From Penium margaritaceum (taxonomy: Eukaryota > Streptophyta > Zygnematophyceae > Desmidiales > Peniaceae): a DNA stretch of 20,771 nt. Shown here in pieces: positions 8,393 to 17,780 of this stretch. The notes under the pieces are model-generated. The model was not told the DNA's origin, did not search any database, and saw only the letters and a program-made list of their open reading frames with translations. The DNA is taken from assembly GCA_023375785.1 (NCBI GenBank), contig SZWC01000508.1:297402-318172 (forward strand), read 5' to 3'. Within the stretch, counting starts at the first letter, position 1; every line of letters begins with the position of its first letter. The position numbers were made by a program, and so were the translations under genes.

Positions 8393-9231
8393 TGTTGGTT
8401 TTTGCGCATCTCTCATTGTGCTCTATTGCGTCCTCCCGGCTTGTGTACATCTGTGTGCAGATGATTGACGGCGAGACTTGATGTTGATGGAGTGTCGTCC
8501 GGTTGAGCCAACGCACGCTGAGGTCTTCTCGCACTTCGCTGGAGCCTCCTCTCTCCGGCGACGTGCTCAACTCCATCGGCAGGCCTCCTCGGCGGTCGTG
8601 CTGCCGGTAGTCACTGTTATCGCAGTTGCTGTCTGCATGCGCCCAGTGCGTCCCATCGCGTCTGCATTGTCATGCTCTGCCTAGGGTCCTTGTTGCATGT
8701 TGCATGGCCCTGTTTGGCATCATGGACCATCGTAGGCACTGCCTGGGTTCAGGCAGCCATAACTCCTTGCTACTATTTTTCTAGCTGTTTCTGACCGTAC
8801 GACTGGTTCGCAGCGTTGGCATTATGGTAAGGTCCAGTTTTCAGGCAAAACGGAAGGCGCCCGGGTCTTGGGCTGTCAGGCGTCTGGCAGGGCTCACTGA
8901 GAAAACCCTGCCTGCCAGAAAAGAGGTGTAGCACTGTTTTCTGATTGGCTGGTTAGCTGAGTAACAAGTTCTACAGTAGTGGGGGGGAGCTAGAACTTTG
9001 GAGGGGTCTCCCATTGTTGCTCATTCTTCATTCCTAACCAGTTACTTTCAGTTTTGAGCTGCTTTCTGGCGCTAACTCTGGCGCGCGCGTTTCTGAGTAA
9101 CAAACCCAGAGCTTCCAGACTTAGACTCTAGAACAACAGACTGAGGGGGCAGCTGACTTAAGCAACAAGCGTGGAGGCTCGCACGCTGCATCAACAACGC
9201 TGCTGCCCCAACCTGCTGCCTAGGTTTTCCA
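8393..9231 (+). repeat. Inner-family LTR2, shared by elements A and B
   Basis: Full-length LTR (839 bp), TGTTGG to TTTTCCA. It is preceded by A's polypurine tract, so it is A's 3' LTR. It is followed by a primer-binding site and a second leader and gag, so it is also B's 5' LTR. This sharing is the hallmark of a tandem recombinant array. Confidence 0.9.
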
Positions 9232-9234
9232 GCT

Positions 9235-9247
9235 TGGTATGAGAGCC
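9235..9247 (+). promoter_or_regulatory. Primer-binding site, element B
   Basis: TGGTATGAGAGCC, three bases after the LTR2 end. It has one mismatch to the canonical tRNA-iMet-complementary TGGTATCAGAGC, at the same position that is mutated in element A. Confidence 0.85.
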
Positions 9248-9322
9248 AGAGCGTAGTCGTAGCAGGAGAAGACTGGCAAATAGGTGCCAGACAACGCCGA
9301 CGGACCCCCATACGCGCCAGTG

Positions 9323-9440
9323 CAGGGGAAATGCTGTTGGATTTTTTCCGACAATATTGACCCGCATGGTGGCGGTGTCAGATTTTTTCCCACGGCCACT
9401 GGGCCAGGGGAAATGCTGCTGAAAATTTTTGGCAGCATTG
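9323..9440 (+). other. Duplicated leader hairpins, element B
   Basis: Counterparts of the element A hairpins, 82 bp apart. The first pairs TGTTGGA (9335-9341) with TCCGACA (9347-9353), including one T-G wobble. The second pairs AATGCTGC (9412-9419) with GCAGCATT (9432-9439) perfectly. The bases differ from A but pairing is retained. Confidence 0.6.
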
Positions 9441-9539
9441 ACCCCCACACGTGACGCGAGGAGGTGAGCGGCAGGGGGCGTCCGACACCCGCGGGCGACG
9501 ACGCACGCTGCAACGTCACCCAGGTGCAGTGACCGGCAC

Positions 9540-10325
9540 GCAACAGCAACAACCTGCAGCAGCGGCAGCCGTAGGCAATGACTGCGAGCAGTGGCAACAG
9601 CAGCCAGCAGCACCTACTTGCAGTAGCAGCAGTAGCAGGCAGAAGCAGCAGCTCGCAGCAGCCCGCAGTAGCAGCAGCCCACAACAGCAGCTCGCAACAG
9701 TAGCAGCAGCCCGCAGCAGCAGCCCGCAGCGGCAAAAAGCAGCAGCCGCAGCACGCAGCAGCTACAACAGTGTGTAGCAGCAGCAGCGAGCTACAACAAT
9801 AGCCAGTTGCAATAGCAGCATCAACAGCGAGCAGTTGCTGGCAGCAGCCAGCCGTTGCTGTTGTTGCTCGCAGCTCACAACAAGCAAGCAGCAAGCAACA
9901 ACCCACTGCTGCCAGCGAGGAACAGCTCGCTACTGCCAGCAAGCAGCAGCTCGCTGCTCGCAGCAGATAGTGTGCTGCCCACTATGACAGGAAAAATGAA
10001 AAAAAGAAAACGACAAGAAATTGAAATAAAAAAATCCCCCACCCCCGCAGCTCGCAACAGCAGCCCGCAGCCGCAGCGAGCAGCAGCTGCAGCATGTAGC
10101 AGCTGCAGCAACGTGCAAGCAGCACCAGCGAGCTGCAGCAGCTACAGTAGTTGCAACAGCTTACACCAATAGCAGTTGCAGCTGCAACTACAGCAGCAGC
10201 AGCAGCAGCCGCAACTGCAGCAGCAGCAGCAGCAACAATAGTAGTAGTAGCAACACTAGCAGCAGCAACAGTAGCAGCAATAGCAGCAGCAGCAGCAGTA
10301 GTAGCAGCGGCGGCCCCAACAACCG
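9540..10325 (+). repeat. CAG-rich untranslated leader of element B
   Basis: Imperfect CAG/GCA triplet tract matching the leader of A in position and style, with an A-rich interruption near 9989-10030. I treat it as non-coding: open frames on either strand here are low-complexity Ala/Ser/Gln or Cys/Leu and are not conserved between A and B. The conserved purine-rich pre-gag block follows up to 10531. Confidence 0.8.
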
Positions 10326-10531
10326 CCGCTGCTGATGTTAGCACCCCTATGCAGACATCACTGTTGACATCACTGCTGCCATCATCAACAAAAAAAAGGA
10401 AAAGGGAGGTGGAGAAAGGGAAGGGGGAAGACCAAAGGGGTGGGTAGAACCCCCACCGCCCCAAGCCACTACTGATATCAGCAACACAAAGACAGAAAGA
10501 AAAAAACACAAAACACAAGGGACACCAAACC

Positions 10532-12613
10532 ATGGCTGGTAGCCCAGGTGAGGAGGGGTCCTCCTCTGTTGGGGGGACCCCTACCCACCCTTTTCTGTAG
10601 CGACTGCAGTAACAACAGCATCAGCAGCAGCCGCCGCCGACGCTACAGCAACAGTAGTAGTTGCAGCAACTGCAACAGCAGCAGCAGCCATAGCAGCAGC
10701 AACAGCAGCTACTATAGCAGCAGCAACAGCTACAGCAGCAGCAGCAGCGGCTGCAGCACCAGCAACAATAGCAGCAACAAAAGCAATAGCAGCAGTAGTA
10801 GCAGCAGTAGCAGCAGCAGCAGCACCAGCCCACTGGTGTCGTTGGTAGCAACCGAGATCCCCTCGTCGCTCTTCAGCAACAGCTTGCCGCCTTGACGCAG
10901 CAGCTTGCAACGCTACAGCCAGTAGCTTCCTAGACTGCCACCAGTGCACCGCCGCCATTTGTCCCTCCAGGGCACGCCAGCCCAGCTGTGTCTACAGCCA
11001 CATACTACCTGGCACAGTTGCAAACTCAGCGTCAGCGGCAGAGAGTGACCTCCGTCCTTGGCCCCACTCTGGGCGCCGGCCGCAGGCAGAAGGACTTTGA
11101 GACGCCGTCGCTGCCGCTTCAGGCTAGCAAACATTTCCGGAGCTGGGAACTCAGCTTCTGAATCTGGGCGCAAGGTGAGGGCCTGTGGGCATACTACACC
11201 CTCCCTTACGACTCCACCCAGGCTGACCAGTTGTATGACGCTAGTCGCGTCATCCGTGCCCTCGTCCCAGTCGCCCCTCCAGCTTCCCGCCTGGCCCTAG
11301 AGCCTTTCCTCGGCGACTTCACCTCTGGTGACATCCCAGACCCTGCAGCCGCATGGCACGTCCTCACCTGGTGCCATCGCCTGTCCAGCGATGCTGAGAT
11401 CAGCCGTCTGCTCTGGGAGTTCAACTCCCTGCACATGGGGGAGACTGAGACAGTCACTGCCTATCGGCAGCGAGCAGAGGACATCCTTCGTCCTCTCGGT
11501 AAATCTGCTCCACCTCCTCTGTCCACGCTCCTTACCATCAAGCGCGGCGCCACCAGCGCGTACGCGGACATCTTCGTGCACTACCCCCAGGACGTCCTCT
11601 CCACCATGGCGGCCCAGGGCATCCTTATGCCCTGGGCATACGAGCTCTTCCTCCGCATTGAGGAAGCTCGCCAGGAGTCTGAGCTCCATCGTACGAAGGC
11701 TCTTACATCACCTGCCATCGCCTCCCTGGCCATCGCCTCCCCCGCCGCCGCTACCTCATCGTCTTCAGGGAAGAAGAAGAAGAGCCGTAATAAGAAAGGC
11801 AAGGGTCCGCGGGAACAATAGCAGCAGCAGCCGTCGACCGGGTCCAGTGGCGGTGGCTCGGTCTGCCACAACTGTGGCCAGCCCGGGGACGGGTGGTACA
11901 TGTGCCCTCTCCCGACGGACGAGGCACCCGTCATTGCCACCGTGCGTCGTCAGCGTGAGCGCCGTCTTGCCTCTGCCGTCGTCGCTACTGCTGGCCGTGA
12001 CACTTCAACCTCGCCCAGCAGCTTCGCCCCTCCGACAGCTCCGCTGGTCGAGCAGACACCCGCGCCGTAGCAGTACTACCCACAGCCGTCGGTGCCTCCG
12101 TTCCCGTCGTCAACACTGTCCCTCCCTTACCCAGGCTCCGATGCCGTCACTCTGTACTCGGTCTACACTCTTGGACCGTCCTCCCATGAGGGTCAGCTGG
12201 AGCAGTTTATCGCGCTCGAGCTCGGCCTGAGGCGCCCTCCTCCCCAGGGAAGTGCAAGTTACATCACCTCTTGGTCTCGTGCCACGCCTTGCATGACTTA
12301 GACTGATTTGCGGTCGTGTCCCGTTTCCTCGTCTGTCGCATCGTCTCCCGTGATCTCCTCTACCACGTCCTGTGACGACGATGCTTGGCTTGACGATTGG
12401 CAGTCTTGGTTCGTGCCTCCGTCTACCACGTCCGCGTCCCTTGGCTGCTGCCATGTGACCGTTAGCGATATGGCGACCCCGGTCCAGGACCCCGCTAGGA
12501 CCTGGATCATTGACTCTGGGGCCACGCATCACATGACGGCCTCTCGTGAGGCCTTCAGTATGCTCGGTCCTGTAGGCGATGTCTCCGGCATCCGGATGGG
12601 CTCCGGACAGGTG
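10532..12613 (+). pseudogene. gag: Element B gag and protease N-terminus, truncated
   Basis: Same protein as element A gag, read in frame 2 from a conserved ATG (MAGSPGEEGSSSVGGTPT). The polyQ tract holds about ten TAGs and one TAA. Further stops are TAG 10931, TGA 11159, TAG 11819, TAG 12068 and TAG 12299. The longest clean stretch is 11231-11818, covering the capsid-like region. The zinc knuckle at 11864-11905 has lost its His: C-X2-C-X4-D-X4-C, Asp at 11888-11890. Unlike A there is no frameshift before the protease, so DSGATHHMT stays in frame (about 12510-12540). The frame then runs into LTR3 sequence. Confidence 0.85.
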
Positions 12614-13145
12614 CTGTGTGGACCTGGTTGGCTTCATTGACTATCGTAGGCACTACCCGTGTTCGGGCAGCCATAACTCTTTGCTGCTATTTTTCTAGCT
12701 GATTTTGACCGCACGACTGCGTTTGTAGCGTTGGTATTTTGGTATGGTCCAGTTTTCAGGCAAATGGGACGACGCCCGGGTCTTGGGCTGTCGGACGTCT
12801 GGCAGGGCTCACCGAGAAAACCCTGCCTGCTAGAAAATAGGTCTAGCACTGTTTTCTGATTGGCTGGTTAGCTGAGTAACAAGTTCTACAATGGTGGGGG
12901 GGAGCTAGAACTTGGAGGGGTCTCCCATTGTTGCTCATTCTTCATTCCTAACTAGTTACTTTCAGTTTTCAGCTGCTTTCTGGCGCTAACTCTGGCGCGC
13001 ACGTTTCTGAGTAACAAACCCAAAGCTTCCAGACTTAGACTCTAGAGCAGCAGACTGAGGGGGCAGCTGACTTAAGCAACGAGCGTGGAAGCCCGCACAC
13101 TGCATCAACAACACTGCTGCTCCAACCTGCTGCCTAGGTTTTCCA
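12614..13145 (+). repeat. Inner-family LTR3, 5'-truncated
   Basis: Aligns with LTR2 from about 8698 to its end (CTATCGTAGGCACT onward, through CCATTGTTGCTCATTC to TTTTCCA). Length plus the missing 305 bp equals the full LTR length. The right edge abuts outer-element LTR sequence, where the bases CAGCTTG are common to both families, so the breakpoint is ambiguous over 13144-13150. Confidence 0.87.
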
Positions 13146-13590
13146 GCTTGTAGGATTTCATCAGTGGACTGGCCGTGGGCCCGATTTGCATGTGTTTGTA
13201 TTGTGTGTCCACCGTTTGTTGCCGGATGCATGCATGTGACAAGTCGTAGCGTCCGGCTTGAGATTCCGCACGTGTAGGTTCAGACGGCGTAGCGTTCTGA
13301 CTTGTCTACGCTAAGTTACGGCGAAAACAATGGTTTTGGGCCGGTTTTAGGACAGACCTTGCACTGCCGCCTGCGACACCCACTGCGCGCCGCAGCAGGT
13401 ACTTATGCCATGGACCTGTCATTTTTCATTTCTCTCTGCAAATGCTATTGAAGCATTGTGACACTTTGCCTTGTGTCCCCTAGCTAGACCCTTGCCGTTA
13501 TGTGCACGACTTGTGACTGTCGTCACTATCTGACCAGGCACTGACGTCTAGTCAGCGACAATATGGCTAGGAAGCTTCCACATTTTCTCA
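13146..13590 (+). repeat. Outer element C, 5' LTR right fragment
   Basis: Aligns with the outer 3' LTR from about 20119 to 20564 (TAGGATTT, TTGTATTGTGTGTCCACCG, CCCCTAGCTAGACCCTTGCC, ATTTTCTCA). Roughly one base in ten differs by eye. About 70 bp present in the 3' LTR (20047-20116) is absent between this piece and the left fragment. It contains nested inverted repeats: GACAAGTC (13238-13245) with GACTTGTC (13299-13306), and GCGTAG with CTACGC. Confidence 0.88.
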
Positions 13591-13602
13591 TGGTATCAGA
13601 GC
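13591..13602 (+). promoter_or_regulatory. Primer-binding site, element C
   Basis: Perfect TGGTATCAGAGC directly abutting the LTR end. It is complementary to the 3' end of plant initiator tRNA-Met. Confidence 0.93.
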
Positions 13603-14476
13603 AGCAAGACTCCTCTTGCTGAGCTACGCCGCAGGGATGCAACACCGACAGCAGCAGTGAGAGTCACCGCCGCCGTCGTATCCTGGGACTTGTTGCAGCC
13701 GTTTTTTTTCAACAACGACATCATCACTTTGTCCCTGCCACTACATCGGGTGAGCTGCGGCATGTACTAGCTCCTGTAGCAGCAGTAGCAGCAGCACCAC
13801 CACCGGGTGGCAGCGGCGGCCGTGTCTGGCTGCCAGCCGGTACACAAAAAAAAAGAGGGAAGAGTAGCAGCTTGCAGCGGCAACTTGCGGCTGCGGCTGC
13901 GAGCACTGACAGTAGGCAGTGGCGGCAGCAACTCGTAGCAGCGGCGGCATCAGCAACCGCGAGCAGCAACAGCAGCGTAGCAGAAGCAGCAGAAGCAGCA
14001 GCTACGCAGCAGCAGCATTGCAGCTACTGTAGCGACTACAGCGCAGCAGTAGTGGAAGCAGCAGCTGCGCAGCAGCAGCATTGCAGCTGCTGCGCAGTTT
14101 CTGCTGCGTAAAAACTGCGGAGCACTACGCAGGCCTGCGTGGCACTACGCTGGTCTGCGCAGCCCCTGCGGAGCTAAGAGCAGGGGGTGACGAGGTCACC
14201 CCCACCGGTCAGTTCGCGTGACCCTTAATGTTTTTTTCCGCTGGTGTAAAAAACGCTAACGTAAGAAATGTCGATGTCATCAACGGTTGTGCTGATGTCA
14301 ACAATTTTCGGGTAAAAAAGTCAATGTTTTTGAACATTTCAACTCCCCGAGAAACGCTGTCAGTTTCTCGTTCGGAGCGTTTTTGATGTTTGGCCCCATA
14401 CTAAGCGTTGACATGGCTCTGACCGGGTGACAAAAACAAAGGACCGCCAGATCCTTCTTCATCCTCCTTCGGGGTC
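13603..14476 (+). other. Leader of element C
   Basis: About 870 bp with no convincing gene. The first part (to about 14110) is rich in CAG/GCAGCA and includes a short direct duplication around CAGCAGCAGCATTGCAGCT (near 14016 and 14075). Then come the 14-bp palindrome ACGCAGGCCTGCGT (14127-14140), a T/A-rich segment, and a perfect 8-bp hairpin CGAGAAAC / GTTTCTCG (14348-14355 and 14363-14370). The role is probably 5' UTR. Confidence 0.6.
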
Positions 14477-16219
14477 ATGAGCCCACGCTCGCAGGCCATT
14501 ACGGACTTGCGGGGTCAGCAGGATGAGATACGTCGCCTACAGTAGGAGCAGACCGACGCCATCCGCACGCTCATTGATCTTCTTCAGAGTCAGTCCACAG
14601 CCCCATAGCACACCTCCGGGGGAGTCGGCGGTATCACACCTTCTGCACAGCAGTCAGCATCTACACCAAGGAGAGCGGCAGGACAGGACCCGCCACTTCT
14701 TGATCCTTTGGAGGAGGACCCTGATATGCCAGGCATAGACGATGACACTCCCGAGAGGGAGATCCGCGTACTTCAGGATCGTCTTTGCAAGTTGCAAACG
14801 CGTTCCGGTTCCCCGTTCCCGGCGATCCGACCTTCGCCTGAGACCTACCTCGGCAACTTTCCTCGTCCCGATGTCTTCCCCATCCATCGTCTTTCCCATC
14901 CTATGGTTTCTCTCCCTATGGAGCGGCAACCCAAGGACTTCGAGACACCCCCTTCCACGATATGTCAGCGAGGATGGCTTTGACTGCTGGGAGATCCTGT
15001 TCCAGGTCTGAGCCACTTCCGAGGGAGTTTGGCCCTACTAGCACAGTCAGTACCAGGTTACGGAACGTGCTCAGGTGCTGACGGCGGCTCGGGCAATGTG
15101 CGGACTTCTTCACGCCATGCCTCGCAAGACTGTCGTGGACTTTTGCCCCTTCATTGGAGAGGCCGGCACAGGCGCCGGTGCTAACCCACATCGGGGCTGG
15201 GTGCTGGCATTGTCACTACTTGCTGTAGAGACACACGCCACCCACGCGGCTCACATCCGCGCCTTCCACTCCCTTTGCCAGGGACTTGCTGAGCCTGCAA
15301 CCGCTTATTGGCGGCGTGGCATGCGCATCTACACGCGCCCTGGGATCGTAGGAGGGACACAACTGTGGGCGCTTCGCACGCTCATGATTGGACTCCGTCT
15401 TGAGCATGCCGACATCTTCACAAGGTACAGCAATGCCGAGCTCAAGCCTTTCTCCACCTCCCTTCACCTTTTTCCTTCGGGGCATCAGCTTTTCCTCCAG
15501 GTGACATCCACTCGTGAGGTAGCCGTCGCCCATCAGGAGAGTTCACTTGCTGCATAAGTCATCGCATCACCACCGACGCCTGTCTCGTTGTTCACTTCTC
15601 CATCTTCTGGCATGCCCTCCTCTTCCCCTTCCAACCCAGCTACCTTGACTCAGACGCAGGGTGTGGCAGCAGCAGCACAGGGGAAGAAGAGCAGAAAGAA
15701 GCGTGGCCCGGGCCAGCAGCAGTCACCGCAACAGCAGTCACCGTAGCAACAATCAACTGGCGGTAGCAGTGGACACACTGTTCACTACTATAACTGTGGA
15801 GGCGCTCACCGCTATACCGAGTGCCAGCAGCCACTCGACTGGGCGCGGATCACTCGCGGTCTTTTGCACACGCACAGCGGTCTAAGTCAAGCAACACAGC
15901 CTCTCGTCGCGCGACGACCATGACAGCAGCTGTTCCCCCTTTCCCACCGGCGAGCAGCGGAGACCCGGACCCCCGTGACCGTACCATCGCCAAGCTCCGT
16001 CAGCTTCTGGCGGTGCGCTCTTAGGGAGGTGCGAGTGTGTCGTCACAGTCGGGTGGTTCAGAGACTGTCTGGTCGTCTGTTCTCGTCTCTCGTGATGACT
16101 TGTGTGGGGGATCACAGGTGGCATGTGATGATGATGGGCCTGACAGTACAGATTGGATTTCCGAGTCACCTGTACGCCCTTCGTCGTTTTCCCTCCTCTC
16201 TTGTCGAGCGCCCGTTTGA
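14477..16219 (+). pseudogene. gag: Element C gag, degenerate
   Basis: Distant relative of the inner-family Gag without an N-terminal polyQ tract. The start at 14477 (MSPRSQAITDLRGQQDEIRR) is plausible but unconfirmed. TAGs at 14543 and 14606 break frame 2. An indel in the C-run near 14946-14951 moves the frame to 3. The capsid-like part then reads DFETPLPRY, GFDCWEILFQV and, in the clean stretch 15075-15554, FHSLCQGLAEPATAYWRRG. Further stops are TGA 15009, TAG 15039, TAA 15555 and TAG 15744. A Lys-rich patch and a damaged knuckle follow near 15783-15825: first Cys replaced by Tyr, and three residues instead of four before His. The frame shifts again to 2 for the spacer before the protease. 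Confidence 0.78.
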
Positions 16220-16268
16220 AGCCGAGTGTTCCATTGCCCGTTGCACCGTGACGTCCTCCTGTCGTGAT

Positions 16269-16553
16269 TTGGGTGGCACTTGGATCATCGATTCCGGTGC
16301 CACTCACCACATGACATGTCGTCGTAGTGACTTCATTGTCCTCGGTCCTGTGGCGTCTGTTCGCTCCGTTTGCACAGGCTCTGGTCAGTCCTTGCCAGTC
16401 CAGGGTGTTGGGGTTGTGTGCTTTGATGGGCCGTCTGGCCTCTTGTATCTCTCCAACGTGCTTTTTGTGCCTGACCTTAAGCTCAGCTTGCTCTCTGTGC
16501 GTGCCTGCACTTTGATGGGACACTGCCGACTCCACGACAATGACTGCTCTTGA
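16269..16553 (+). pseudogene. pol: Element C protease
   Basis: Frame 3. TWIIDSGATHHMT contains the aspartic protease active site, followed by GVGVVCFDGPSGLLYLSNVL and FVPDLKLSLLSV, the usual copia protease end. The catalytic Asp is intact. The frame ends at TGA 16551 after a frameshift. The sequence just upstream reads better in frame 2, so the protease is cut off from Gag by one indel and from integrase by another. Confidence 0.85.
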
Positions 16554-17640
16554 TACTCACACTATTGTTCTTCGTGCCTCTGTTGTGGATGATCTGTATC
16601 GTGTTCCTTGGATCTTTTCTTCTCCTTGCTCCCCTTCCCCTCCTGCTCGTGTGTTTGTTATAGGTGTCTTATCTGCTGAGCATCAGCGCTTGCTGCATCG
16701 ACGTCTGTGTCATGTGGGTTCCGACACTGTGTCGAAGCTCATTAGGACACAACCTGCCCTCGGTCTTGAGGCAGCCTCTTTCGAGAAGCCGCCCAAGACC
16801 GATTGTGTATTTTTTGCTCAGGGTAAGATGCATCACTGCACTTACCCTGACTCCCGTTCACCCCCATGGGCTGGTCCATTCGGACCTTCTCGGTCCTCTC
16901 CCTATCGAGTCCTTATCCGATCTGGGCCGATATGTCCTGACCCTGACCGATGACTTCACCCGGATGCGGTGGGTCTATAGCCTGCGCCAGAAGAGTGATA
17001 CCGCTCTCGCGGTTTGTCTCTGGTTAGTGATGGCTGAGCGTCAGTCTCGTCACTCGCTGCATACCTTCCGCTTGGATCGCAGCGGCGAGTTTCTTGGCGA
17101 CATGGACAGTTTCTTTGCCGAGCGCAAGATTTTTCACCAGGTCTCTGCTCTTGCCACTCCTCAGAAGAACGGTGTCTCTGGGCGTTGGAACCGCACCATG
17201 GAGGATGCGATTCGTGTTATGCGGGCTGAGTGCGGTCTCCCGGAATCCTTCGCCTTCAAAGGATTCGCCTACATGACGTAGGTCTGGAACCGCCTCCTAC
17301 ACAGTCGTCTTCCGGACCACGTTACACCGTATGAGCTCTGGTTTGGCCACCCCGCCAATCTGCGTCTTGCTTGTGTCTTGGGCGCAGTGGCTTCTGTGTG
17401 GTACACGGAGGATCAGCAGGGGTCCAAGGTCTCTCCGCGGGGTTGCTTGTTTGCCTTTGTTGGTATCTCCTCGCGGTCAAAGGCATGGCGATTTTGGGAC
17501 CCCACCCGTCGTCGCATTGTTGAGTCCCACGACGCTCTTTTCTTTGAGTTTCTCACCTATCGCGATCTGACGTCGATTATTTCGATGTCTATCACACACG
17601 TTCCTACGTGTTTGACAGACATCAACACATGGAGGAGTCT
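16540..17640 (+). pseudogene. pol: Element C pre-integrase and integrase
   Basis: The pre-integrase region is in frame 1 (HQRLLHRRLCHVGSDTV). The second Cys of its zinc-binding C-X2-C is Phe (16813-16815). A shift to frame 2 near 16845-16866 leads into the integrase core: D 16883-16885 (HSDLLGP), D 17075-17077 (LDRSGEF), and then Gly in place of the catalytic Glu at 17180-17182 (NGVSGRWN). TAG at 17279 falls at exactly the same alignment position as TGA 5412 of element A. The C-terminal part (FVGISSRSKAWRFWDPTRRR, DALFFEF) is recognisable to about 17560. Integration activity would be lost. Confidence 0.86.
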
Positions 17641-17780
17641 AAGCCTACGAGCAACTCTCGTCCAGCTGATGTGTCTGTTCGAGCCCCCTCCACTTCTCGG
17701 TCTCCCGCTCTTGATGATCGGCGATCATCGTTGTCGGCCCAGAGACCTCTCCCGTCCAGCCTGTCTCCTCTCCTACACCC

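Larger units (their letters stand above)
245..9231 (+). mobile_element. Inner-family Ty1/copia element A (LTR1 - gag-pol - LTR2)
   Basis: LTR1 (245-1058) and LTR2 (8393-9231) flank an internal region with a tRNA-iMet-like primer-binding site (1062-1074), gag, pol and a GGGGGAG polypurine tract just before LTR2. Domains occur in the order polyQ-Gag, CCHC knuckle, aspartic protease, integrase, RT, RNase H. The total of about 9.0 kb is long for copia, explained by a leader of about 1.28 kb and a repeat-bearing linker in pol. Stops in gag and pol, one frameshift and an altered RT box make it non-autonomous. LTR2 is shared with element B downstream. Confidence 0.9.
8393..13145 (+). mobile_element. 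Inner-family copia element B, internally deleted
   Basis: LTR2, PBS (9235-9247), CAG-rich leader, gag and the first part of the protease, then an abrupt junction near 12611-12617 into the middle of LTR3. Compared with A it lacks about 3.9 kb of pol (the equivalent of about 4491-8392) and the first 305 bp of the 3' LTR. Any mobilisation would need proteins from another copy, but the lost 3' LTR start and polypurine tract should prevent normal reverse transcription. Confidence 0.87.

Noticed and set aside
9451..9777. Possible leader-encoded small protein in element B
   Set aside because: Low-complexity Ala/Ser/Gln. The corresponding region of A does not keep the frame.
240..13150. 5-bp target-site duplication for the inner block
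   Set aside because: GACTA on the left and GCTTG on the right do not match, and outer LTR sequence is missing between them, so I do not call one.
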